52,200 nucleotides of DNA from Nocardia asiatica NBRC 100129 (GCF_000308415.1 NZ_BAFS01000294.1:1-52200), one strand, 5' to 3'; shown: positions 8,554 through 17,775, counted from the first letter of the stretch. The notes: generated from the sequence alone by a model not told the origin. A program made the numbers and translations.

Positions 8554-8850
8554 ATGCGGCCCAGTCTTCCGGACGGGCACAGCGGTGCTCAGGAGAACGA
8601 AGGTTCGCTCGGCTATCGTCGGCGCACCGCGCTCACTTGTGCCGCTGTTCTGGCTGTCGCGGATCTACTAGGCGTCGACGCCGCCGCGGTGTCGACCAGC
8701 TCGCCCTTCACCGATCTCGGCCTCAGTTCCACTCAGCTTGCGAGGCTGACCGCCCAACTCGAGGATGCCATGGGAGTCGAGGTTCCGCTGACCGCGATCT
8801 ACGACCATCCGGACATCGAACAGCTTGTCGAGTATCTCGCGATGCGATGA
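8554..8850 (+). CDS. Stand-alone acyl carrier protein
   Basis: A 98-residue protein; ATG 8554 is preceded by GGGAGGGAGGA. After a polar 25-residue N-terminal extension comes a PP-binding domain: VADLLGVDAAAVSTSSPF, then DLGLSSTQLARL, in which Ser59 is the expected phosphopantetheine attachment site, and YDHPDIEQLVEYL at the end. It carries acyl intermediates as thioesters. Its stop codon overlaps the PKS start (ATGA, 8847-8850), so the two are translated together. With the FAAL gene downstream, its most likely job is to accept the acyl-AMP product and present the fatty acyl starter to the PKS ketosynthase. Confidence 0.88.
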   Translation: MRPSLPDGHSGAQENEGSLGYRRRTALTCAAVLAVADLLGVDAAAVSTSSPFTDLGLSSTQLARLTAQLEDAMGVEVPLTAIYDHPDIEQLVEYLAMR

Positions 8851-11800
8851 GCAGCGCGCCTTCTGATTCCGTCGGCTCGCATCCCCCCGTCTCCATCATC
8901 GGCATCGGCTGCCGACTGCCCGGAGCGGCGAGCGTCGCCGAGTTCTGGCAGTTGCTGGTGGAGGGCAGGGACGCGACCTCCACCCCGCCCACCGGGCGGC
9001 TGGGCTCCCGGCGCGGCGGGTACCTCGACGACGTCGAGTCCTTCGACAACGACTGGTTCGCCATCTCCGACCGCGAAGCCGCGGTGATGGATCCGCAGCA
9101 GCGGCTCGCGCTGGAGGTCGCGGTGGAGGCGCTGGACGACGCCGGGATCGGTTATCGCGCACGCGGTTGCGGCGCCGCCGTCGTCTTCGGCGCGTCGGGA
9201 TACGACCACGGCATCGCGGTGCTCGGCCGGGCCGGTCACGACGCCCCCTACGCGGTGACCGGGTCCGCGCTCAGCATCATCGCCAACCGGTTGTCGTATG
9301 TGCTGGATCTGCACGGCCCGAGCCTGGTGCTCGACAGCGCCTGCTCGTCCTCGCTCGCCGCGGTGGACCTCGCGGTGCGGCTGCTCGCCGACGGCACGGT
9401 CCCGTTCGCCATCGTGGGCGGGGTCAACCTCGTTCTGCTGGAACACACCTCGGACTACTTGGCCGAGGGCGGTTTCCTCTCACCCGGCGGCCGGTCGGCG
9501 CCGTTCGACGTCACCGCGGACGGCTACACCCGCGGTGACGGTTGCGCCGTGGTGGTCTTGCAGCGCAGCGCGGACGCGGTGCGCGAGGGCAACCGGGTGT
9601 ACGCGGAGATCGTCGGAACCGCCGTCGGGTCCGACGGCCGTTCGAACGGCTTGTACGCGCCGAACGGCCGCGCGCAGCAGAAGACGCTGCGCACCGCGTG
9701 GTCGCGAGCCGGATATCCGCCGAGCCGCGCGGGGTACATCGAATGTCACGGCACCGGAACGCCGTTGGGCGACGCGGTGGAAGTCGGCGCACTCGCCGCC
9801 GCGCTCGGCGACGGCGCGGACGATCCGGTCTGGATCGGCTCGGTGAAGTCCAACATCGGGCATCTCGAGGCCGCCGCCGGAGTCACCGGGATGGTCAAGG
9901 CCGCGCTGTCCATCCACCACGGGGTGATAGCCCCGACGATCAACGTCCACACCGAGCACCCGCTGCTGCACCTGGCCGAACGCGGGCTGCGTGTGCCGAC
10001 CGAGCCGGTGGACTGGACCCCCGTGCCCGGCCCCCGACGGGTGGCGGGCGTCAGCTCGTTCGGGTTCGGCGGCACGATCGCGCACATCGTGCTGCGCGGC
10101 GTCACGCCCGCCCCGCCCGAGCGTGGCGAACACTTCCCGGTGCTGCTGCCGTTCACCGCGCGCGACGAGGGGGAACTGCGCGAGCGCGCCCTGCGGCTGG
10201 CCGACGCCGCGGAAGAGGCTCGGCCTGCGTTGCGTGCGCTCGCTTCGTCGACGGCCCGGCTGCTTCCCGAGTCGGCCCGGGCCGCGATCCTCGCGCACGA
10301 CCACGGCGACGCGGTGCACCGACTGCGCGCCTTCGGCCGCGGCGACGCCGAGGCGGCGCTCGGCCCCGTCGCGCACCGCCGCCGCGGCGGCCTGCTGTTC
10401 CTGTTCTCCGGGCAGGGCGGGCAGCATCCGAAGATGGGCCGCGCGCTGGCGGCGCGGTATCCGGTCTTCGCCGCCGCGCTCGCCGAGACCACCGAGGCGA
10501 TCGTGGCGGCGGGAGGACCGCGGATCTGGACGCCGCGCCACGGTTGGGCCTCCGCGGGCGAGTCGCAAGCCACCGACCTGGTGCAGCCCGCGTTGTTCGC
10601 GTTCCAGGTGGCGCTGGTGAAACTGCTGGCGGCGTGGGGGATTCGGCCCGACGCGGTGGCCGGGCACAGTCTCGGCGAGATCGCGGCGGCGGCCGCGAGC
10701 GGCGCGCTGTCGCTCGCGGACGCGGCGCGCGTGGTGGTGCTGCGCAGCGCTACTTTGGCTCATCTGGACGGCCACGGCGCGATGGCGGCGCTGGAGGCCC
10801 ACCCGGACGAAGCGGCGAAGCTCGTGGAGCCGATGCGCGCGGAGGTGGCCGTCGCCGCGGTAAACGGCCCGAGGTCGGTGGTCGTATCGGGCACGCCACG
10901 CTATGTCGACGCGCTGGTGCGCCGAGCCACCCGCCGGAACATGTTGGCGCGCAGGCTCGCGGTGGACTTCGCCGCGCACAGTCCGCAGGTGGCCACCGTG
11001 CTAGCACCGTTTGTCGCGGCGTTGACCGAGATCACCCCGCTGGCGCCGCGCGTGCCGGTGTACTCGACGGCACGGCGCGGCGCGAAGCTGACCACCGCGG
11101 CCATGGACCGCGACTATTGGGCCCAGAACGCCGCGAGCACGGTGCAATTGGCCGCCGCCTTGGAGTGCGCGGCCGGAGACGGTATCGCGACGGTGGTCGA
11201 GATCGGCCCGCATCCGGTATTGCTCTCGGCGGTGCGGGAGTATCCCGACTTCCGCGACGGCGCGCACGCCGTGGCGCTGCGCGACGACGAGGCAAGCGGC
11301 TTCCTCACCGGCTTGGCACGGCTGTACCTGGAGGGGCGGCCGGTGGACTGGTCCGCGCAGGGCCCGTCCGGCACGACCGCACCGCGAAAGTGGCGCAGGC
11401 GGAACTTCCCGTTGCTGGTGGCGGAGTCCGCGAGCGCGCACATCCCCGAATCCGCCTTCGAGGCCGAGGATCTGACCCAGCACGTGGTGCAGGGCGACAG
11501 CACCGTGCCCGCCGTCTTCTGGCTGCGGCGGCTGCTGCACCTCGCCAGGGACACCGCCGGTGCGGCCGCCCTCGCCGATTTCGCCGTGCACGAGAGGACC
11601 GATCCGGGCGCACTGCCCGAGGTGGTCTACCGGGGGCCGGGAGCGGAGGAAAGCGTGCGGGCGGAGGTCACGGGCACCGGGACGCTGGCTTCGGCCCGGC
11701 CCGCCGGTGACCCCACACCCGCGGATATCGTCGCATGGATGCGGGTGGTGGACGCAAATCGGGCCGCCAGGCACCACATGCGTGTCATCACCACCGGCGC

Positions 11801-13913
11801 CTTCTACCAGGAATTGCGTCGCAGAAGGTTGGAGTACGGTCCGCGATTCCGGGCGCTGCGCGGTATCGCCGCGGGCACCGGCCGGGCGCTGGGCCTGTTC
11901 GACGCCGCCGAATTGCACCGGACCGCAACGCTGGACGGCTGCCTGCACGTACTCGCCGCCGCGGTGTTCGACGACATGCCCGCGACATCCGTCCCGCTGC
12001 CGATCGGCATGGACTCCGCTTGGCTGTCGCACGAGCCGAATCGCCACGTGCTCGAGGTGCACGCGCTGATCCGGGAGCGCGGCGAGACCGGGCTGCTGGG
12101 CGACGTCATCGCGACCGATCAGCACGGTGTGCCGTGTCTCGCTTTCTCGGGTGTGCGCATCCGTTACGCCAACCCTGGCACCGAAGAGGAACGCGGGGCG
12201 GTCCGCGCGACACGTGGCGAGCACGACGCGCAGGCCGCACCCTTCCGCCACGAGGTATGGGCCCCATGTGATCCCGAGACGCTAGGGCTCGCCGCGGCCT
12301 CCGCGGACCGGACCCTTGTGCGGCGCGCGGTGGTGGTCGGCGCCTCCGGCCTCGCGGTCCGGCTCGCCCGCGCACTGGACGCCGAGGTGCCCACCGAACG
12401 CGTCGCGCGCGACCCCGCCGAGGCGCACTCGCTCGTCACCGCTGTGTTGACCGGGCGCGGCAGCGGTCACGCCGTCGCGGTGGTCTGGCCTCCGGATTCC
12501 GCGACCGGCGAAGGCAACAGCGCCGCCGCGGTGACCGGCCGGGTCCTGGAGTTGCTGCAACTGATCTGCGCCCACGATGCCACCGCGTCCGTGACTGTCG
12601 CGCTGCCGCGGGATCGTGCGCACGCGACGACCTCGGAAGCGGGCCCGCCGACTTCGGTCGAGACCGCGGCGATCGCGGGACTCGTGCGCTCGCTGCAACT
12701 CGAGACCGGCCGACCTGTGCGGTTGGTCTGGACCGATGCCGACCCCAGGAACGTCGCGCTGCTCACCGGCCTGGTGACGGCCACCCATAACGAGGTCCCC
12801 GACGAGTCTCGCTTGTCGGCCGGGGAGATCGCCGTCCGGCGCTTCACACCTGCGCGAGCGCGAGCGCTGCCGGTCGCGGCGGTGGACGCGAGCGGAACCT
12901 ACGTCGTCACCGGCGGGTTGGGCGCTCTCGGTTCGGTCGCCGTGCGCTGGCTGCTGGAGGCGGGCGCGCGCGACGTCGTGGTGCTGACCCGCGCGCCCCG
13001 TCCCGTGCCCGCGCTGCTGGACGGCCTGGAGGACCGCATCGTCGTGGTGCGCTGCGACGCGGCCGATCGGGACGATTTGGCCAACGCGCTCAGTGATATC
13101 CGCGCCTCCGACTCCGCGATCCGCGGCGTCGTGCACGCGGCGGGCGCGCTGGAGGACGCCGCGTTCGACGCGATCACCACTGGTCAGCTGGCCAGGATGT
13201 TCCTGCCCAAAGCCACCGCGGCGGCCAACCTGATCGACCTCACCGCGACCGACGCCACCGACTTCGTCCTGCTGTTCTCCTCGGCCACCGGCGCGCTCGG
13301 AGCGCCGGGGCAGGCCGCCTATGCCGCCGCCAGCGCGGCGATGGACGCCCTGGCACGGCGAGATCCGGGCAGGCGGATTCTCAGCATCGGCTGGGGCCTG
13401 TGGGATTCCGGCCTCGCCGCGGCGGCCGGCGGGGCCGCTCATCTGCGGCGAGCGGGCATCGGATCATTCGACCTGCGGCGTGGCAGCGCCGTACTGTCCC
13501 AAGTTCTGCGCTATGACGGCCCGTACCTGCTCGCGCTCGAGCACAGCCCGACCGCCGACAGGTCGCCCATCGCGCTGCGCGTGGCGAATCTGCTCGGACC
13601 GACGCTCGATTCGAGTCCTGCTCCGGCCCGCGACATCGCGCCCGCGCCCCCGGAGTCTGCCGAACCGCTGACCAGCATCATCCGCCGCGTGCTGGCCAGC
13701 ACGCTCGATCTGCCCGCCGAGCACATCGACCCCGCGGCCGACTTCAACGACCTCGGGCTCAGCTCACTGCTCGCGATCGAGATGCGACGGAATCTGGAAT
13801 CGCGGCTGCGCGTCCGGATCGCCACGGCGGAGCTGTTCAAGCATCCGACCATCACCGCCCTGGGGGCCGCCCTGCTCGATCGGGTCGCCGCGAACCCTGG
13901 AGAATCTTCGTGA
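8847..13913 (+). CDS. Type I polyketide synthase, KS-AT-DH-KR-ACP
   Basis: A 1688-residue single-module PKS. KS: nucleophile Cys166 in DSACSSS, with His residues in ECHGTGTPLGD and KSNIGHLEAAAG. AT: Ser608 in GHSLGE; the specificity loop reads VDFAAHS, neither HAFH (malonyl) nor YASH (methylmalonyl). DH: His879 in HVVQGDSTVP and Asp1030 in LDGCLH, so both catalytic residues are present. KR: TGGLGALG from Thr1355, Ser1479, Tyr1492; the usual YxxxN is YAAAS. C-terminal ACP: Ser1640 in DLGLSS. There is no enoyl reductase, methyltransferase, thioesterase or reductase domain, so one round would give an unsaturated acyl chain still bound to ACP. The start overlaps the ACP gene by 4 bp and the stop overlaps the FAAL start. 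Confidence 0.92.
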   Translation: MSSAPSDSVGSHPPVSIIGIGCRLPGAASVAEFWQLLVEGRDATSTPPTGRLGSRRGGYLDDVESFDNDWFAISDREAAVMDPQQRLALEVAVEALDDAGIGYRARGCGAAVVFGASGYDHGIAVLGRAGHDAPYAVTGSALSIIANRLSYVLDLHGPSLVLDSACSSSLAAVDLAVRLLADGTVPFAIVGGVNLVLLEHTSDYLAEGGFLSPGGRSAPFDVTADGYTRGDGCAVVVLQRSADAVREGNRVYAEIVGTAVGSDGRSNGLYAPNGRAQQKTLRTAWSRAGYPPSRAGYIECHGTGTPLGDAVEVGALAAALGDGADDPVWIGSVKSNIGHLEAAAGVTGMVKAALSIHHGVIAPTINVHTEHPLLHLAERGLRVPTEPVDWTPVPGPRRVAGVSSFGFGGTIAHIVLRGVTPAPPERGEHFPVLLPFTARDEGELRERALRLADAAEEARPALRALASSTARLLPESARAAILAHDHGDAVHRLRAFGRGDAEAALGPVAHRRRGGLLFLFSGQGGQHPKMGRALAARYPVFAAALAETTEAIVAAGGPRIWTPRHGWASAGESQATDLVQPALFAFQVALVKLLAAWGIRPDAVAGHSLGEIAAAAASGALSLADAARVVVLRSATLAHLDGHGAMAALEAHPDEAAKLVEPMRAEVAVAAVNGPRSVVVSGTPRYVDALVRRATRRNMLARRLAVDFAAHSPQVATVLAPFVAALTEITPLAPRVPVYSTARRGAKLTTAAMDRDYWAQNAASTVQLAAALECAAGDGIATVVEIGPHPVLLSAVREYPDFRDGAHAVALRDDEASGFLTGLARLYLEGRPVDWSAQGPSGTTAPRKWRRRNFPLLVAESASAHIPESAFEAEDLTQHVVQGDSTVPAVFWLRRLLHLARDTAGAAALADFAVHERTDPGALPEVVYRGPGAEESVRAEVTGTGTLASARPAGDPTPADIVAWMRVVDANRAARHHMRVITTGAFYQELRRRRLEYGPRFRALRGIAAGTGRALGLFDAAELHRTATLDGCLHVLAAAVFDDMPATSVPLPIGMDSAWLSHEPNRHVLEVHALIRERGETGLLGDVIATDQHGVPCLAFSGVRIRYANPGTEEERGAVRATRGEHDAQAAPFRHEVWAPCDPETLGLAAASADRTLVRRAVVVGASGLAVRLARALDAEVPTERVARDPAEAHSLVTAVLTGRGSGHAVAVVWPPDSATGEGNSAAAVTGRVLELLQLICAHDATASVTVALPRDRAHATTSEAGPPTSVETAAIAGLVRSLQLETGRPVRLVWTDADPRNVALLTGLVTATHNEVPDESRLSAGEIAVRRFTPARARALPVAAVDASGTYVVTGGLGALGSVAVRWLLEAGARDVVVLTRAPRPVPALLDGLEDRIVVVRCDAADRDDLANALSDIRASDSAIRGVVHAAGALEDAAFDAITTGQLARMFLPKATAAANLIDLTATDATDFVLLFSSATGALGAPGQAAYAAASAAMDALARRDPGRRILSIGWGLWDSGLAAAAGGAAHLRRAGIGSFDLRRGSAVLSQVLRYDGPYLLALEHSPTADRSPIALRVANLLGPTLDSSPAPARDIAPAPPESAEPLTSIIRRVLASTLDLPAEHIDPAADFNDLGLSSLLAIEMRRNLESRLRVRIATAELFKHPTITALGAALLDRVAANPGESS

Positions 13914-15775
13914 CCGCCGCCGACCGAACCGCAGGCAACGGTCTCGCGACCGCGGTGGCCGCGTGGGCTGCCGCCCGGCCGGACCAACCGGCCTTCACCG
14001 AACTGCGCTTCCGCGGACGGGAACGCGTGCCCGTCACGCTGACCTACGCCGCCCTGCACGCCGCCGCGGCCGCGCTGGCCGCGCGACTACGGCAGGAGAG
14101 CGCACCCGGTGACCGAGTGGCCATTCTCTGCGCCCACGGAGTCGACTACGCGGTGGCCTTCCTCGCCTGCCTGTACAGCAACCGGGTCGCCGTGCCGCTG
14201 TTCCCGGCCGCGGGCGCACGCAATCGCGACCGCCTGCATGCCGTCCTCGCCGACGCCAGACCCACGCTCAGCCTGCTTTCTGCCCACGACGAGAACACCG
14301 CGCCGACCCTGGGGCCAGCACTGGGCCGCGTCCTCGCTTTGCCGCCGAATCCGGCCGCCACCGAACGGGATTCGGCCGGACAGATAGTTTCCGCCGAACG
14401 ATCGGTGCTGGCGACGGCGGGCGTCGCCGAGCCGGTAGCCCGGTACGCGGACTCGGTACAAACACGTTTCGTGGCGCCGGGTACGGGTTCCCCCGCGCTC
14501 GACATCGCGGCCGCGTCCGTCATAGATCCGGTATTTGACGAGCTGGCGTACTTGCAGTACACCTCCGGATCGACCAAATCCCCCGCAGGCGTCCGGGTCA
14601 CGCACGAGAACCTCGCGACAGCGTTGACGCAGCTCGGGCATGCCATCTCGACCGCAGCCGATCGGCCCGTCGTGACCTGGCTGCCTTTCTTCCACGACAT
14701 GGGCTTGATCCTCGGCCTATCGTTGCCCCTGTTCCTGGGCGTGCACGGCGTCACGCTGGCACCCGCGGAGTTCGTGAAGCGCCCCGTCCGCTGGTTGCGC
14801 GCGATCGCCGACTACCGCGCCGGCACCACGGGGTGCCCCAATTTCGGTCTGAAGCTCGCGGTTTCGGGCACCACCCCGGCCGAGCGGGCCGGGCTGGACT
14901 TGTCCGGATTGGACGTCCTGCTCAACGGCTCCGAGCCGGTCCGCGCCGATGCGCTCGACGAATTCACCGAGACCTTCGGTCCGTACGGTTTCCGTCACCA
15001 CGCGCACACCCCCGGCTTCGGCCTGGCCGAGGCCACCCTCACGGTCACCGTCTGCGACCAGCACGCGGCCCCGGTGTGGCACCGCTTCGACCGCGCGGCG
15101 CTGGCCGAAGGGCGCGCGGTCGCGCTATCGGACACCGCGCCGGAATCCCGCAGCGGTGTGGCGCTGGTCGGGTGCGGCGCACCGGTCGGACAAGAGCTGC
15201 GGATCGTCGATCCGGTGGACTGGACGGTGCGGCCCGCGGGACGGGTCGGCGAGATCTGGGTGGCCGGAAGCAACGTGTGCGACGGGTATTTCGGCAGGCC
15301 GGATGCCACCGAGGAGATCTTCGGCGCCACGCTGACGGGCAGCCTCGTCCGCTGGCTGCGCACCGGCGACCTCGGATTCCAGCACGAGGGCCAGCTCTAC
15401 ATCGCCGGACGCCGCAAGGACGTCATCGTGGTCGACGGGCGCAATCACTATCCCGCCGACATCGAGGCCACGGTGCAGGCATGCGCCGCGGAGGTCAGGC
15501 CGGGGCATGTGACGGCGTTCGGACATGACGACGGGCTGCGCGAAGACCTGGTCGTGGTCGCCGAACTCGTCGCGGTCGGCGGCGAACCCACCGAACTCTT
15601 CGCGCTGGCCCGCCGCATCCGCACGGCGGTCGCGACCACACACGAGGTGATGCCCGGCGCCGTCCTGCTGGTGGAGCCGGGACGCATTCCCAAGACGAGC
15701 AGCGGGAAGCTGCGCCGCGGCGAGTGCAGGGCCCATTACCTCGCAGGCCATCTGCGCCCGGTCGCCATGATCTGA
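13910..15775 (+). CDS. Fatty-acyl-AMP ligase (FAAL)
   Basis: A 621-residue ANL-superfamily protein starting at GTG 13910, overlapping the PKS stop. FAALs adenylate fatty acids and load them on an ACP instead of CoA. FAAL-type motifs: YLQYTSGSTKSPAGVRVTHEN at about residue 214, TWLPFFHDMGLILG, FGLAEATLTVTV, and RKDVIVVDGRNHYPADIE; the C-terminal Lys lies in PKTSSGKLRRGE. The helix after the P-loop and the DMGL segment fit mycobacterial FadD32/FadD26-type FAALs rather than CoA ligases. It is the third gene of the coupled ACP-PKS-FAAL operon and should supply the PKS with a fatty acyl starter. The starter chain length cannot be read from sequence by eye. Confidence 0.9.
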   Translation: MTAADRTAGNGLATAVAAWAAARPDQPAFTELRFRGRERVPVTLTYAALHAAAAALAARLRQESAPGDRVAILCAHGVDYAVAFLACLYSNRVAVPLFPAAGARNRDRLHAVLADARPTLSLLSAHDENTAPTLGPALGRVLALPPNPAATERDSAGQIVSAERSVLATAGVAEPVARYADSVQTRFVAPGTGSPALDIAAASVIDPVFDELAYLQYTSGSTKSPAGVRVTHENLATALTQLGHAISTAADRPVVTWLPFFHDMGLILGLSLPLFLGVHGVTLAPAEFVKRPVRWLRAIADYRAGTTGCPNFGLKLAVSGTTPAERAGLDLSGLDVLLNGSEPVRADALDEFTETFGPYGFRHHAHTPGFGLAEATLTVTVCDQHAAPVWHRFDRAALAEGRAVALSDTAPESRSGVALVGCGAPVGQELRIVDPVDWTVRPAGRVGEIWVAGSNVCDGYFGRPDATEEIFGATLTGSLVRWLRTGDLGFQHEGQLYIAGRRKDVIVVDGRNHYPADIEATVQACAAEVRPGHVTAFGHDDGLREDLVVVAELVAVGGEPTELFALARRIRTAVATTHEVMPGAVLLVEPGRIPKTSSGKLRRGECRAHYLAGHLRPVAMI

Positions 15776-15877
15776 CGCCGAGCGCGAAGCCCGGTGCCCG
15801 CCCAGACTCCAGTCGGCGAGAGCAACCGGTCCGACCGCCTTCGCGGTTTCGTGCGACGCGAACCGGAGGCAGGCGGG

Positions 15878-16282
15878 TCAGGACTCGTCCCGGCCCATGA
15901 GGCGATCGGTTTCGCGGCGCTCGCGCTTGGTAGGCCGTCCGGCGCCGCGATCTCGGCGCGGCATGCTCGCCAGGATTTCCCGGGGCGGCGGAGGGGGACT
16001 GCGATCGATCAGGCATTGGGCGGCGATCGGCGCGCCCACACGCTTGGTGACGATTCGCTCCACGATGACGATGCGCTCGATACCACCCGCCCGGATGCGT
16101 ACTTCGTCACCGGGGCGTACCGACTGCGCGGGCTTGGCGGGGGCGCCGTTCACCCGAACGTGCCCACCACGACAGGCCTCCGCGGCAGCGGATCTTGTCT
16201 TGAACAAACGCACCGCCCAGGTCCACGAATCGACGCGGGCCTGGGTCGGGGTGTTCTGGATGCCGGATTCGGCGCGGGCCAC
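15878..16282 (-). CDS. S4-domain RNA-binding protein (Hsp15-like)
   Basis: A 134-residue protein with an S4 domain at about residues 16-80: VDSWTWAVRLFKTRSAAAEAC then GGHVRVNGAPAKPAQSVRPGD, which is the RNA-binding loop pattern of Hsp15/RluA-like proteins. The tail is basic, with a PPPPP stretch and RRDRGAGRPTKRERRE. In E. coli, Hsp15 rescues stalled 50S subunits carrying nascent chains; whether this protein does so is unknown. Its GTG start is 3 bp after the stop of the NlpC/P60 gene and has no clear ribosome binding site, so translation is probably coupled to that gene. It converges on the FAAL gene with a 102-bp gap. Confidence 0.85.
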   Translation of the reverse strand: MARAESGIQNTPTQARVDSWTWAVRLFKTRSAAAEACRGGHVRVNGAPAKPAQSVRPGDEVRIRAGGIERIVIVERIVTKRVGAPIAAQCLIDRSPPPPPREILASMPRRDRGAGRPTKRERRETDRLMGRDES

Positions 16283-16285
16283 TCG

Positions 16286-16945
16286 TCAGACGATACGGCG
16301 TGCGGTGACCACCATGTCGGGGCGCAGCGGCGTGTAGGACACCGGCGTACCCGACTGCACCGCGTTGAGAAGCTTGTTGTCGCCTGCGTAGATGCCGACG
16401 TGACCGCCGCCGTTGGTGATGACGATGTCACCCGGCTGCAGGTCGTGGTAGGCGACCGGAGCGCCGACGTGCGACTGCTCGAAGCTGGTGCGGGGGAGTT
16501 CGACACCCGCCTGGCGGAACGCCCACTGGACGAGACCGGAGCAGTCGAAGGCCCGCGGACCGGCGGCGCCCCAGGAGTACTGGGCTCCGACCTTGGTCCT
16601 GGCGGCGTCGAGGGCGATGTCGCCGGGGCTGTTCTGCTGCTGTCCGAACAGGCCCGGCAGCATCGGCGCGAAGTTGGGCGCCTGGGGCGCGACCGCTTGC
16701 GGCGCCTGGGGGGCAGGGGCGGCGGGAACGGCCGCGAGCGCCTGCTGAATCTGCTGGTTGAGCTGCTGGACCGGCTGTTCCCATTCCTGCGGAACATCGA
16801 AGTTGCCGACACCGGGAACGTTGATGGTCGCGGCCATGGCCGGAATCGCGGGCATGGCGCCGGTCGCGGCCACCGCACCCATGACTATCGCACCCTTGAC
16901 GGAATTCGGTACCCGAGAATCCCGCTGCAAGCTGTGTTTACCCAC
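16286..16945 (-). CDS. Secreted NlpC/P60 peptidoglycan hydrolase
   Basis: A 219-residue protein from GTG 16943-16945, chosen because GGAG lies 10 bases upstream and because it places a signal peptide at the N-terminus (VPNSVKGAIVMGAVAATGA, cleavage near AMAA). A Gln/Pro/Ala-rich linker follows, then an NlpC/P60 domain with catalytic Cys in FDCSGLVQWAFRQAGVELP and His in GGGHVGIYAGDNKLLNA. It cleaves peptide stems of peptidoglycan outside the membrane, like mycobacterial RipA/RipB family enzymes. A c-di-AMP riboswitch occupies its 5' leader. It forms an operon with the S4-domain gene downstream. Confidence 0.9.
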   Translation of the reverse strand: MGKHSLQRDSRVPNSVKGAIVMGAVAATGAMPAIPAMAATINVPGVGNFDVPQEWEQPVQQLNQQIQQALAAVPAAPAPQAPQAVAPQAPNFAPMLPGLFGQQQNSPGDIALDAARTKVGAQYSWGAAGPRAFDCSGLVQWAFRQAGVELPRTSFEQSHVGAPVAYHDLQPGDIVITNGGGHVGIYAGDNKLLNAVQSGTPVSYTPLRPDMVVTARRIV

Positions 16946-16974
16946 CGAGCTACGTCTCCGATCTTGCTGCTCTT

Positions 16975-17120
16975 CCGCCGACCGGGTTAGCTGACGGGTT
17001 CGGGCCGGGAGAGCGGCCCTACCTCGCGACCGATATGGCCGCAAGGATTCACCCCAGACGAACCTGTGGGTCCCCGGCACGACAGCCGAGACCGGTTGGC
17101 CCCGACAGCCGTTTAGGCGG
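16975..17120 (-). ncRNA. Cyclic-di-AMP (ydaO/yuaA-type) riboswitch
   Basis: Read on the minus strand, the leader of the NlpC/P60 gene holds the conserved ydaO blocks in order: GCCGGGGACCCA, TGGGGTGAATCC, GTAGGGCCGCTCTCCCGG, and CCGAACCCGTCAGCTAACCC near the 3' end. The outer stem is closed by CCGCC (17120-17116) pairing with GGCGG (16979-16975). The GTG start of the gene is 29 bases downstream. This class binds c-di-AMP and in actinobacteria is known to control cell-wall hydrolase and Rpf genes. Ligand binding normally turns expression off. Confidence 0.9.
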
Positions 17121-17350
17121 TAACTAGTGGCGCCGTTTCTCTTACGAAGCGACTGGTTCCACTAAGTCACGAGAAGATTACGGTGCCGACGCGATGTTGT
17201 CCAGCGCACAGAGCTGCATCTTTTCCGGGCCCCGGGGTATCCGCGGCAAGATCGGCGGAAAACGGTCGTGGGCGCGGATCACGAAGTGATCTCGTCATCC
17301 GGCGACAGGTCACCGAACGGCCGACGCCGTCCCGGATACCGACGCAGCGC
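17121..17350. other. Non-coding gap upstream of the riboswitch
   Basis: These 230 bases between the riboswitch and the next minus-strand gene should hold the promoter of the NlpC/P60-S4 operon. The part nearest the riboswitch is relatively AT-rich (GAGAAGATTACGG at 17171-17183). I can name no specific element. Confidence 0.35.
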
Positions 17351-17608
17351 TCAGGATCGGCCGCCGTGCACCGCGCGCTCCAGCTCGTCGATCCGGCGGC
17401 GCGCCTCGGTCAGTTCGACCTCGAGCCTGCCCAGCGCCATGACCAGCGGACCGACCGCGAGATCGGCGACCAGTTGCGGATCGTCGTAGCCGCGTTCGAT
17501 CGCGACGAGGATGTTGGAGCGGATGCGCTCGGCCACCGTGGCGCCGGGCGGAACGTTCCATGACCCGACCACTTCGGCGATGCTGGCGGAAGTCGGTTCG
17601 TCGGACAT
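17351..17608 (-). CDS. Small hypothetical protein with C-terminal coiled coil
   Basis: An 85-residue protein. ATG 17606-17608 is chosen because GGAGG is 4 bases upstream; longer in-frame starts exist (17689, 17824) but lack a ribosome binding site. I do not recognise a family. The sequence has IAEVVGSWNVPPGATVAERI, then a helical segment, and ends in LEVELTEARRRIDELERAV with heptad-like hydrophobics, so it probably dimerises. There is no membrane segment. It is divergent from the ATPase gene at 17776. Confidence 0.6.
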   Translation of the reverse strand: MSDEPTSASIAEVVGSWNVPPGATVAERIRSNILVAIERGYDDPQLVADLAVGPLVMALGRLEVELTEARRRIDELERAVHGGRS

Positions 17609-17775
17609 GCCCCTCCGTTCCCGCGCGATATGACGCGCGACCGTTCTGGCGAACCGCCGCAGGCCGGGAAGACCGGCGACGAGAGCCATAGTGCAATACC
17701 GTCCGCTAAGGCTCTCTAGGGCGCGCCGTAGATATGGCCAGAATATTCCGACCGAACGCGCTACGGTGTCGGGGC

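Noticed and set aside
8847..13913. Identification of the PKS as Pks13
   Set aside because: Pks13 has an N-terminal ACP, no reductive domains and a C-terminal thioesterase; this protein has DH and KR and ends in ACP.
15776..15877. Possible terminator between the convergent FAAL and S4 genes
   Set aside because: Short inverted segments occur but no stem is convincing.
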